Shown piece by piece: positions 5,605 through 13,170 of a stretch of 18,933 bases of DNA. Positions within the stretch are counted from its first letter, which is position 1; each line of letters opens with the position of its first letter. Where the stretch lies: NCBI GenBank assembly GCA_016783345.1, contig JADHWT010000008.1, positions 1 to 18,933 of the forward strand, given 5' to 3'. Source of the stretch: Candidatus Omnitrophota bacterium (lineage in GTDB: Bacteria; NPL-UPA2; BS750m-G34). The position numbers and the translations under genes were made by a program. Below the pieces are notes generated by a model. It saw only the letters and a program-made list of their open reading frames with translations, was not told the origin of the DNA and ran no database searches.

Positions 5605-6750
5605 ATGACAAGACGCAAAGGAACTCAAGGCGTTCCAACTGAACAGGGCCGCAAGCGCGCTATGAACCGTTACAAAATCCTTAAGACCCTGCATCTACAA
5701 GGACCCCTTCAGCGGTTCCAGCTGGCTAGTCTCTGCAATATACGAAAATCCAGTGTCACCAGTATCGTAAACGAGCTTGTGGATTCAGGACTTGTCACTT
5801 CGCAAGACCATCGAAAAAAAAGAAATAGTCTCGTAATTAACGGCACCGGCCGGCATGCGGCTGTGGCAGAGCTCTCACCCGGGCTCGTGCGTGTTGCAAA
5901 GGTTTCCCTTACAGGGAAAATCCACGATATAAAAGAAAAAAAAGTCCCAGAGGGTACTGTCCTCAGAAAACTGATGAACATAGCTCTCGGAATGCTCAAA
6001 ATGGAAGTCGGCAACAACAAGAAAAAAATTATCGGAATCGGGATATCCTGCCCCGGATTTATTGATTCTAAAATGGGTGTATGTATCCAGGCGGCAAACA
6101 TCCCGGGATCACAGAATATTTTGATTCAGGATTTTTTCAAAAAATATTTTAGGCTTCCGGTCCTCGTAGAAAATGATGTGCGCTGCGGGCTATGGGCAAG
6201 TGTCTGGTTCGAACAGCTCTTAAAGGATTTTCAGAATGTATTTTATGTCGAGATAACCCATGGTGTGGGAGGGGCCCTCCTGGTCCAGGGCGCCATAATA
6301 GAAGGATGTCATTTCGCAGCTGGTGAATTCGGGCATATCAAGGCAGGAGACGAAGGAAGAAACTGCCGATGCGGTAAAAAGGACTGCCTTGAGACATATT
6401 GCAGTATACCGGCGATTTCCAGAGAAATACGCGCGATATCCCATACATACAGAAATGTCCGTTCTGCTGAAGATATCACTCGCTCTGCAGAAAAAAACCA
6501 GCGTGCGTGTAAGGTGCTCGATAAAACTATGGGGCATATGGCCAGGGCACTTATTCCAGTCGTCGCAATCCTCGACCCCCAGGCATTTGTGCTTGGCAAC
6601 CAGGAATCGAATTTTTACAACGTCTTGATACCTTTCCTGCAAAAACACATACTTCAAAAAATCTTTGCTGCACATTCTGGAAAAAATGCTGCTATTAAAG
6701 GGATTGGAGGGATTGTCATGGAAAATTATTTTAAAAGTCTAAATGTATAA
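5605..6750 (+). CDS. ROK-family transcriptional repressor (NagC/XylR/Mlc-like)
   Basis: The 381-residue protein has an N-terminal winged helix-turn-helix (about 20-80; NRYKILKTL, then RKSSVTSIVNELVDSGLV), followed by a ROK sugar-binding domain. The zinc site is intact: H244 in GEFGHI, with C254, C256 and C261 in CRCGKKDC, the same spacing as in Mlc. N190-D191 keep the sugar-binding pair. The N-terminal ATP-binding DxGxT motif of ROK kinases is missing, which fits a regulator rather than an enzyme. ATG 5605 is kept because a GTQ-type sequence before the HTH is common in this family. There is no clear Shine-Dalgarno there, and ATG 5662 is an alternative. It probably binds the palindrome at 4531-4562 and responds to the substrate of the cassette. 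Confidence 0.88.
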   Translation: MTRRKGTQGVPTEQGRKRAMNRYKILKTLHLQGPLQRFQLASLCNIRKSSVTSIVNELVDSGLVTSQDHRKKRNSLVINGTGRHAAVAELSPGLVRVAKVSLTGKIHDIKEKKVPEGTVLRKLMNIALGMLKMEVGNNKKKIIGIGISCPGFIDSKMGVCIQAANIPGSQNILIQDFFKKYFRLPVLVENDVRCGLWASVWFEQLLKDFQNVFYVEITHGVGGALLVQGAIIEGCHFAAGEFGHIKAGDEGRNCRCGKKDCLETYCSIPAISREIRAISHTYRNVRSAEDITRSAEKNQRACKVLDKTMGHMARALIPVVAILDPQAFVLGNQESNFYNVLIPFLQKHILQKIFAAHSGKNAAIKGIGGIVMENYFKSLNV

Positions 6751-6764
6751 ATAGAGGAGGGATT

Positions 6765-7625
6765 ATGAAGACAGCGATTAATTACTGGACTATTGGAGGA
6801 TTTGAAAACACAAAACCCATTGAAAAGGCTCTGGATGAAGCCAGGAAAATGGGTTATCAGGGGCTTGAACTGACATTTGGCGCAGGGGCCCTTGGGGAAG
6901 ATACACCGGAGAAAGAACTCATCCGCATACGAAACTATGCGAAGAAAACCAAAATGGCTATCCCTTCCCTTGCCTCAGGCTTCTTCTGGGGATGCAGCCT
7001 GAGTTCGCCTGTCAAAAAGGAGCGGGAAAAAGCAATTGCATTTACAAAAAAATACATCCATGCTGCATCAGTACTAAATGCCGGGGCTGTACTTGTTATT
7101 CCGGGATACGTCCACATCGGCTGGGATGAAAATTCAGCAATTGTTCCCTATGAGACAGCATGGAAGCTTTCGCAAGATTCGATAAAACAGATCCTCCCGG
7201 TTGCTAGCAGGGAAAAAGTCATTATAGCTATTGAAAATGTCTGGAATAAATTCCTGCTCTCTCCCCGCGAGATGAGGGAATTCATAGATTCCTTCAAATC
7301 CAAATGGGTAGGCTCATATTTTGATCCGGCAAATGTCAGCCTCACAGGATTTCCAGAACACTGGATACAGATCCTGGGCAAACGCATAAAACGCGTTCAT
7401 GTAAAAAACTTCAAGGGGCAGGATGCAGGCGGCACTATCAAGGGATTCGGTGAGGACATCCTCGAAGGTGATGTCAACTGGCCTTTAGTTGTAAAAGAAC
7501 TTAAAAAAATCAAATACAACGGATTTCTAACAGCCGAGCTTTTGCCATTCTGCAGGCTCCCCGACATGGTACTCCCGGATCTGGAACTGGCTAGGAAAAA
7601 TGCTGGACAGATAAAAAGCTTATAA
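6765..7625 (+). CDS. xylose isomerase-like TIM-barrel protein (sugar phosphate isomerase/epimerase family)
   Basis: The 286 residues fit a single TIM barrel of the AP endonuclease 2/xylose isomerase-like fold (COG1082 type). The four metal and catalytic positions shared by ketose 3-epimerases and related enzymes are visible: E157 in IENVWNKF, D187 in YFDPAN (the usual form is FDVGN), H212 in RVHVKNF and E258 in LTAEL. A strong GAGGAGG site precedes the ATG by a few bases, and the gene follows the ROK repressor by 14 bp. Together with the Gfo/Idh enzyme it likely interconverts or epimerises a keto-sugar or inositol-derived intermediate. The exact reaction is unknown. Its stop codon overlaps the stop of convergent argH. 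Confidence 0.85.
   Translation: MKTAINYWTIGGFENTKPIEKALDEARKMGYQGLELTFGAGALGEDTPEKELIRIRNYAKKTKMAIPSLASGFFWGCSLSSPVKKEREKAIAFTKKYIHAASVLNAGAVLVIPGYVHIGWDENSAIVPYETAWKLSQDSIKQILPVASREKVIIAIENVWNKFLLSPREMREFIDSFKSKWVGSYFDPANVSLTGFPEHWIQILGKRIKRVHVKNFKGQDAGGTIKGFGEDILEGDVNWPLVVKELKKIKYNGFLTAELLPFCRLPDMVLPDLELARKNAGQIKSL
7620..7625. other. overlapping convergent stop codons
   Basis: The hexamer TTATAA holds both stops: TAA at 7623-7625 ends the plus-strand TIM-barrel gene and TAA at 7622-7620 ends argH. Neither gene has a private 3' untranslated region before the other begins. Confidence 0.9.
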
Positions 7626-8987
7626 GAGCCCTTTTGCCTTTTTAATATCCTTACGGACCTCTATCTGCGAAGTCCCGCCTTCTGATTTTTTCTTTTTAAC
7701 TATTGCCTGCGGATTTAAAACCTTCTTAACGTCAGATGAAAAATAAGGGCTGTATCTCTTTAGCTCTGCCAGTGATAACTGAGATATGCCTTTTTCCCTT
7801 TTCTCAAGGTCCCTTACAATACATGCCACTATTTGGTGCGCATTTCGAAAAGCCACTCCTTTCCGCGTAAGGTAATCGGCAACTTCTGTTGCCTCTAAAA
7901 AACCTTTTTTTAAGGCATCTTCCATGTTTCCCTTATTCACTTTTATATCTTTAATTAATTCCCCGGCGACATCCAGAGACTTTTTCAAAATAGAAACTGT
8001 ATCGATAATTAACGGATTTCCTTCCTGGAGGTCACGGTTATAGGTTAAAGGCAGGCCTTTCATAAGACTTAAAAATGAAAGAAGATTTCCGTATGCGCGG
8101 CTTGTCTTCGCACGGACAAGCTCAGCTACGTCCGGATTTTTCTTCTGGGGCATGATGCTGCTGGTAGCGCAGAACTCATCGCTTATCTCTATAAAACCGA
8201 AAAAAGGAGTGGACCAGATTATTATCTCATTCATCAGGCGCGAGAGGTGTAACATTACCATTGAAGCTGCATAGATAAAATCAATTGCAAAATCGCGGTT
8301 ACTTACGGCATCCATACTATTCGGTATAACCTTTTTAAACCCGAGGAGTTTGGCTACAAATTTTCGGTCTATCGGGAAAGACGTGCCGGCTAAAGCACAG
8401 GCGCCTAATGGAAGCTCATTTATCCCTTGAGAGGCCTTAACCAGTCTTTCATAATCTCTTTGAAATGCGTGAAAATGCGCCATCAAGTAGTGGCTGTATA
8501 AAATTGGCTGTGCCGGCTGGAGATGGGTAAAACCAGGCATTATTACATTAAAATTCTGTTCTGCTTTCTTGACGAGAACCTTTTCTAAATTTTTGAGAAG
8601 GAAAAGTATCTCTTTTATCTCCTCACGCAGATACAGCCTCAAATCCAGGGCTATCTGGTCATTCCGGCTTCTCGCAGTATGGAGTTTTTTCCCCACCTCT
8701 CCTGCCTTTTCTATCAGACGCGCCTCGATATTGAGATGCACATCCTCTAATTCTTTTTTGAATTTAAACCGACCCTGTTTAATCTCTATCTCTATCTCTT
8801 TAAGGGCCTTCAAGATTTTTCTTTTTTCTGCTGGTTTAATAATCTTACACTTAGAAAGCATTAGCAGGTGCGCAATAGATCCTTGAATGTCATATGGAGC
8901 AAGGACCTTATCTACCTCAATAGATTCAATATAATCCAGCGCCTTTGTCGCAGTCTTTTTAAGTCTGCCTTTTAAAATATTTGTCAT
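7620..8987 (-). CDS. argH: argininosuccinate lyase
   Basis: ArgH cleaves argininosuccinate to arginine and fumarate, the last step of arginine synthesis. The 455 residues carry the fumarase/aspartase superfamily signature SSIMPQKKNPD (about 276-286, with the catalytic Ser at its start). They also carry TARSRNDQ near 104-111 and the catalytic His region GFTHLQPAQP (H155). The ATG at 8987 has a GAGGGG ribosome site. It is the last gene of the arg operon, 33 bp downstream of argG. It meets the plus-strand sugar cassette head-on, with no room for a terminator between them. Confidence 0.97.
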   Translation of the reverse strand: MTNILKGRLKKTATKALDYIESIEVDKVLAPYDIQGSIAHLLMLSKCKIIKPAEKRKILKALKEIEIEIKQGRFKFKKELEDVHLNIEARLIEKAGEVGKKLHTARSRNDQIALDLRLYLREEIKEILFLLKNLEKVLVKKAEQNFNVIMPGFTHLQPAQPILYSHYLMAHFHAFQRDYERLVKASQGINELPLGACALAGTSFPIDRKFVAKLLGFKKVIPNSMDAVSNRDFAIDFIYAASMVMLHLSRLMNEIIIWSTPFFGFIEISDEFCATSSIMPQKKNPDVAELVRAKTSRAYGNLLSFLSLMKGLPLTYNRDLQEGNPLIIDTVSILKKSLDVAGELIKDIKVNKGNMEDALKKGFLEATEVADYLTRKGVAFRNAHQIVACIVRDLEKREKGISQLSLAELKRYSPYFSSDVKKVLNPQAIVKKKKSEGGTSQIEVRKDIKKAKGLL

Positions 8988-8998
8988 TTTTTCCCCTC

Positions 8999-9030
8999 AT
9001 AAAATAAATGGTGTCTGTCACTATTTTTTA
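8999..9030. repeat. imperfect inverted repeat at the argG-argH junction
   Basis: Around 9001-9028 the plus strand reads AAAATA-aatg-GTG-tctgt-CAC-TATTTT, an imperfect palindrome covering the argG stop codon and the leader of argH. The core GTGTCTGTCAC resembles small palindromic phrases I have seen scattered in genomes of uncultured bacteria. That recollection was not checked. Confidence 0.35.
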
Positions 9031-10220
9031 AAGCCCTTTATTGGTAATCCCCATAGCTCAATAAATCCCTTTGCAAGGCGTTGGTCAAATATGTCCTCTT
9101 TATCATAGGTGGCTAACTCATAGCTATAGAGAGAATATGGAGATTTTCTTCCGCAAACTATGCCATTGCCTTTGTTCATCTTGATCCTTACCGTACCGGT
9201 GACCCTCTTCTGCGTCTCTCCTACAAATTTATCCAGGGCCTCTCTCAGGGGAGAATACCAGAGTCCGTAATATATGAGCTCAGCATATCTAAGAGCGACA
9301 CCTTGTTTAAAGTGGAGAAGTTCCCTCTCCAATGTCAGACCCTCCAGGGCCCTGCGCGCCTGGTGGAGTAAAGATGCCCCCGGCGCCTCATATATCTCGC
9401 GCGATTTTATACCGACAAGCCTGTTTTCCACCATATCACTTCTGCCAATGCCATGCCTTCCGGCACGCAGGTTCACCTCTTCGATAAGTCTAACAAGGCT
9501 TAGCTTTCTACCATTTATAGAAACAGGGATACCTTTCTGAAAACCTATCTCTATATATTCTCCTTTTTTGGGCCCACCTTTTGGCCCACCTCGTAGGTGG
9601 GAAGAGGTCATCTGATATATGTCTTCAGGGGGTTCTCTCCACGGGTCTTCCAGCACCCCGCATTCTATACTCACTCCCCAGAGATTCTTATCCAGACTAT
9701 AAGGCGATTTCTTTGTTGTCTTAATAGAGAGTCTATGGCGTTTAGCGTAATCTATCTCCTCTTCCCGCGATTTAAGCTCCCATTCCCTTACCGGCGCAAT
9801 AACCTTTATATCCGGCGCAAGGCTTGCGATAGAAACCTCAAAGCGAACCTGGTCATTGCCTTTGCCGGTGCAGCCATGCGCTACGAACTCTGCCTTTTCA
9901 CGTCTTGCGACTTTAACCAGGTGTTTGGAAATTAATGGACGAGACAAGGCAGCCGAGAGATAGTATTCACCTTCATAAATAGCCCCGGCCTGAAGCGCAG
10001 GCATAATAAAATCTCTGGCAAATTCTTCCCTTAAATCCTCGAGATAGATCTTTGCTGCGCCGCATTTAAGCGCGCGCTTCTTAAGCGAAACAATTTCCTT
10101 TAATCCCTGGCCTACATTTGCAGCCAGACATATTACCTCCGCACGCATATTTTTCTTAAGCCAGTGGATTATGACCGAGGTATCTAACCCGCCGGAATAC
10201 GCCAGAATTATCTTTCTCAT
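9021..10220 (-). CDS. argG: argininosuccinate synthase
   Basis: ArgG joins citrulline and aspartate using ATP. The P-loop-like AYSGGLDTS (residues 8-16) and the conserved GCTGKGNDQVRFE (116-128) and WGVSIECGVLEDPW (181-194) identify it. The 399-residue length is normal. The family's usual segment between Y202 and Y222 is replaced by a Gly/Pro/Lys-rich stretch (SSHLRGGPKGGPKKG, 206-220), encoded by repeated GGTGGGCC units and a hairpin. This makes the loop about five residues longer than usual. The ATG follows the argF stop by one base, with the GAGGAGGT site inside argF. Confidence 0.97.
   Translation of the reverse strand: MRKIILAYSGGLDTSVIIHWLKKNMRAEVICLAANVGQGLKEIVSLKKRALKCGAAKIYLEDLREEFARDFIMPALQAGAIYEGEYYLSAALSRPLISKHLVKVARREKAEFVAHGCTGKGNDQVRFEVSIASLAPDIKVIAPVREWELKSREEEIDYAKRHRLSIKTTKKSPYSLDKNLWGVSIECGVLEDPWREPPEDIYQMTSSHLRGGPKGGPKKGEYIEIGFQKGIPVSINGRKLSLVRLIEEVNLRAGRHGIGRSDMVENRLVGIKSREIYEAPGASLLHQARRALEGLTLERELLHFKQGVALRYAELIYYGLWYSPLREALDKFVGETQKRVTGTVRIKMNKGNGIVCGRKSPYSLYSYELATYDKEDIFDQRLAKGFIELWGLPIKGFKK
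9571..9601. repeat. short palindromic repeat inserted in frame in argG
   Basis: On the plus strand GGCCCACCT occurs at 9571-9579 and again at 9583-9591. The second copy forms a perfect hairpin, CCCACCT-CGT-AGGTGGG (9585-9601). In argG this encodes the extra RGGPKGGPKK loop. It looks like a mobile palindromic mini-repeat that landed in a tolerant loop and kept the frame. Confidence 0.6.
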
Positions 10221-10221
10221 C

Positions 10222-11142
10222 TTACCTCCTCACCCTTAAAAAATCTGGGACAGTCCCGATTTTTGTTAAGATTGCCTTCTGCACATGAAGCCTGTTTTCA
10301 GCCTGGTCAAAGACAACGGAATGTTTCCCTTCTATAACCCCGTCACTGATCTCCTCCCCGCGGTGGGCAGGGAGACAGTGCATGACAAGGACATCCTTTT
10401 TAGCTAATTTAAGGATATGCTTATCTATCTGAAAATATTTAAATCTCTTAAGTCTCTCTTTCCTCTCTTCCTCCTGCCCCATACTCACCCAAACATCAGT
10501 ATAGAGCACATCAGCATCCTTAGCCGCCTCTTCCGGGCTATTGGTTACTTTCACTTTAGCTTTTTTAACAAGCTCTGCCTTTGGCTCATAACCTTCGGGT
10601 GCGGCAATAGAGAGATGAAACGGCAATTTAGTTGAGGCGGCAATCCATGAATTGGCAACATTATTGCCGTCTCCGATAAACGCAATCTTTAGTCCCTTAA
10701 GGTTTTTTTTCTTCTCGAGGATTGTAAAGAGATCCCCCATAACCTGACATGGATGAAATAGGTCAGTCAGTCCATTAATAACAGGGACAGAGGCAGCTCC
10801 GGCAAGTTCTAATAAATGTTTATGGGAAAATGTCCTGGCAACAATCCCGTGGACATATCTTTCCATAACCCTGGCGATGTCTTTGACAGGTTCACGTCTC
10901 CCAAACTGTATGTCTCCCGGACCAAGATAAATTGAGCCGCCGCCCAGCCCTCCGATTGCTACCTCAAAAGAGACCCTGGTGCGCGTAGAGGGCTTTTCAA
11001 AAATCAGGGCAAAAAATTTTCCCGAAAGCGGGAAAAAATTTTTCTTCTTACCGTGTTTAAATTCCCCGGAAAGAGTGAATATATCTTCTATGTCTTTCTT
11101 GCCAAGGTCAAGAATTGAGATAAAATCTTTTCCTTTTACCAT
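10222..11142 (-). CDS. argF: ornithine carbamoyltransferase
   Basis: ArgF makes citrulline from ornithine and carbamoyl phosphate. The carbamoyl-phosphate loop STRTR is at 52-56, HPCQ at 130-133 and the ornithine-side HCLP at 255-258. All are intact, and the 306-residue length is normal. After HVQKAILT, where the family often ends within a few residues, there is a tail, KIGTVPDFLRVRR, encoded across an inverted repeat (10238-10264). The ATG has an AAGGA site and overlaps the end of the upstream TIM-barrel gene by 7 bp. Confidence 0.97.
   Translation of the reverse strand: MVKGKDFISILDLGKKDIEDIFTLSGEFKHGKKKNFFPLSGKFFALIFEKPSTRTRVSFEVAIGGLGGGSIYLGPGDIQFGRREPVKDIARVMERYVHGIVARTFSHKHLLELAGAASVPVINGLTDLFHPCQVMGDLFTILEKKKNLKGLKIAFIGDGNNVANSWIAASTKLPFHLSIAAPEGYEPKAELVKKAKVKVTNSPEEAAKDADVLYTDVWVSMGQEEERKERLKRFKYFQIDKHILKLAKKDVLVMHCLPAHRGEEISDGVIEGKHSVVFDQAENRLHVQKAILTKIGTVPDFLRVRR
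10238..10264. repeat. inverted repeat encoding the ArgF C-terminal tail
   Basis: On the minus strand the arms AAAATCGGGAC and GTCCC-a-GATTTT pair around a single T, with one bulged base. The palindrome lies within the last codons of argF, just before the argG ribosome site. It may be a small repeat absorbed into the coding end or an mRNA hairpin between the two cistrons. Confidence 0.4.
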
Positions 11143-11972
11143 ACTAAATTTTCCTTAAATATTGCCTTAAATTTGCCATAGATAGATTTAGCCTTCCTGA
11201 GAATAGCCAGATTGTCCTCCCTCTTAACCAGTTCGTACATAAAAGGACCGTCATAACTTCCCTGGGCTAAGGCAGCCAGAAACTCTGGCCAGTTAATACT
11301 TCCCTCACCGGGCAAATGATGGTCATCTCTCTCACCCGAATTATCAGAGACGTGGAGGGTGACAAGCCGGCTCTGAAATTTTTTAATTGTCTCAATAAGG
11401 TCCCCGCCTATATTTGCATGACCTGTATCAAGACATATACCTATGTAAATCGATTTAAAACTATTAGCTATTTCCCAGACCTCCTCTGCAGTATCCCCGA
11501 CTCTACCGGGAAGCATATTTTCCAGGACAAGCACTTTCTTTTTCCCCTCGCATATCTTTAATATCTCTTCCAGGCTTGTCTTCAAATTTGAAATGAGAGG
11601 CTGCCTGTTTTCTCCTTCATTAACCCTGATACCCCCATGAATGATAAGCCTCGCTCCTCCTAACTCCTCTAAAACTTCTGCGCTATGGATTATCTCTTTA
11701 ACTGCGCCACGTCTTATATCTTTATCACAACTGCTTAAATCATACGCCTCGCCAAAAGGGGCATGGAAGGAAGCAACCTTTATTCCCAGAGAGTTAATAG
11801 AGGACTTAATCTTTTTTACAGCCTTAGGGTTCGTGAAATCAAAGTGCGGCTTTCTTCCCCATACCTCTATAAGACTAAAACCTGCCTCCTTTATCTGTTT
11901 TAATTCTTTAAGAGAGAGGGGTTTATCCTCAAAGATAAAGGTAGAAACAGCCAGCTTAAATATATTCGTCAC
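11136..11972 (-). CDS. EndoIV-like / xylose isomerase-like TIM-barrel metalloprotein inside the arg operon
   Basis: This 278-residue TIM barrel belongs to the AP endonuclease 2 superfamily (sugar phosphate isomerase/epimerase type). It shows the nine-ligand pattern of endonuclease IV: H70 (SFHAPF), H112 (IHGG), E151 (LEN), D182 and H185 (LDTGH), H207 (TLHVSD), D217 and H219 (DDHHLPGEG) and E247 (MYEL). That suggests a multinuclear metal site, but the same set occurs in sugar isomerase-like members, so the reaction is open. Translation starts at GTG 11972, with GAGGG six bases upstream, inside the end of argD (17-bp overlap). The stop overlaps argF by 7 bp. It is therefore firmly part of the arginine operon. 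No arginine-pathway role is known to me for this family. Confidence 0.8.
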   Translation of the reverse strand: MTNIFKLAVSTFIFEDKPLSLKELKQIKEAGFSLIEVWGRKPHFDFTNPKAVKKIKSSINSLGIKVASFHAPFGEAYDLSSCDKDIRRGAVKEIIHSAEVLEELGGARLIIHGGIRVNEGENRQPLISNLKTSLEEILKICEGKKKVLVLENMLPGRVGDTAEEVWEIANSFKSIYIGICLDTGHANIGGDLIETIKKFQSRLVTLHVSDNSGERDDHHLPGEGSINWPEFLAALAQGSYDGPFMYELVKREDNLAILRKAKSIYGKFKAIFKENLVW

Positions 11973-13170
11973 CTGTGTCCCTCATTTTCTTAAGTATCCG
12001 CTCTAACACCTCCAGGCCTTTAGAAATTTCCTGCTTCGTAATAATCAAGGGCGGTAAAAACCGCAGGATATTATCCCCTATAGCATTTATAAGGACACCT
12101 TGCGCCATAGCTTCTCTGGCTATTAATTGGGCATTCCCGTCTACATCCACCCCCAGCATAAGCCCGGCTCCGCGCACCTCTTTTATAATTTTATACCGGT
12201 TTTTTAATTTCTCTAAGCATTTTTTAAAAAATCTTCCATTCGATTTCACATTTGCAAGGAAACTTTTTTTGGAGATAATATCCAAGACCTTCAGGCTCAC
12301 CATACAGGCAAGAGGATTTCCCCCGAATGTAGAGGCGTGATTGCCTTTACCAAGAATATTACTATAAGGTTTACTTACTATTATTGCGCCCATCGGTATG
12401 CCGCTGGCCAGAGATTTGGCAAGGGTGATGACATCAGGCCTGATCCCTGAGTGCTCATATGCAAAAACATACCCGGTTCTACCAAGTCCGCACTGGACCT
12501 CATCAAACACGAGGAGAATCTTTTTTTCTAAACAGAGAGCTCTAAGACTCTTAAGAAACTTCATATCCCCCGGGTAGACTCCTCCCTCTCCCTGCACAGG
12601 TTCTATTAAAATCCCGCATGTTTTAGAAAAAAGCTTTGCCTTGACACTCGCTATATCGTTTAACCTGGCAAATTTAAAACCGGGGACAAGCGGGTAAAAA
12701 CCTTTGTGGATCTTCTCCTGTCCGGTGGCAGATAAGGTAGCGAGCGTTCTTCCGTGAAAAGACTTCTCAAAACTAATAATCTCATTTGCCCCATTTAAAT
12801 TTTCAAGTCCGTGCTTTCTGCAGAGTTTTATAGCTGCCTCATTGGCCTCAGCGCCGCTGTTACAAAAAAAACATTTGCCGCCAGGGAAGGATAACTTAAC
12901 TAACTTCTCTGCTAATCTTATCTGCGACTGGTGATAATAGAGATTTGATATATGGATTAATTTAGACACTTGAGCCTTTATCACTTTCACTATCTCCGGG
13001 TGGCTATAGCCAAGAGAATTTACAGAAAGACCGCTCAGTAAATCAAGATACCGTTTTCCTTCTGTATCCCAGAGATACACACCTTTGCCCCTGGTAAATG
13101 CAACCTGCCTTTCCCCGTAAGTGGGGATAACAAAAGTGCTATCCTTTTTCTTTAATTGTTCCAGCTTCAT
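11956..13170 (-). CDS. argD: acetylornithine aminotransferase
   Basis: ArgD is the class III PLP aminotransferase that converts N-acetylglutamate semialdehyde to N-acetylornithine. K252 in TLAKSLASGIPMGA is the PLP lysine, D223 in VFDEVQ the ring-nitrogen Asp, and NSGAEANEAAIK (104-115) the phosphate-binding motif. The 404-residue length is normal. The close relative 4-aminobutyrate aminotransferase is excluded mainly by context. The ATG overlaps the argB stop in an ATGA arrangement (13167-13170). Confidence 0.96.
   Translation of the reverse strand: MKLEQLKKKDSTFVIPTYGERQVAFTRGKGVYLWDTEGKRYLDLLSGLSVNSLGYSHPEIVKVIKAQVSKLIHISNLYYHQSQIRLAEKLVKLSFPGGKCFFCNSGAEANEAAIKLCRKHGLENLNGANEIISFEKSFHGRTLATLSATGQEKIHKGFYPLVPGFKFARLNDIASVKAKLFSKTCGILIEPVQGEGGVYPGDMKFLKSLRALCLEKKILLVFDEVQCGLGRTGYVFAYEHSGIRPDVITLAKSLASGIPMGAIIVSKPYSNILGKGNHASTFGGNPLACMVSLKVLDIISKKSFLANVKSNGRFFKKCLEKLKNRYKIIKEVRGAGLMLGVDVDGNAQLIAREAMAQGVLINAIGDNILRFLPPLIITKQEISKGLEVLERILKKMRDTGDEYI

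Noticed and set aside
6323..6628. Second plus-strand frame inside the ROK gene
   Set aside because: It overlaps the ROK zinc-binding region in another frame and has no start signal; it is a shadow.
9597..9935. Plus-strand open frame antisense to argG
   Set aside because: argG carries full family motifs on the minus strand. The antisense frame has no recognisable domain.
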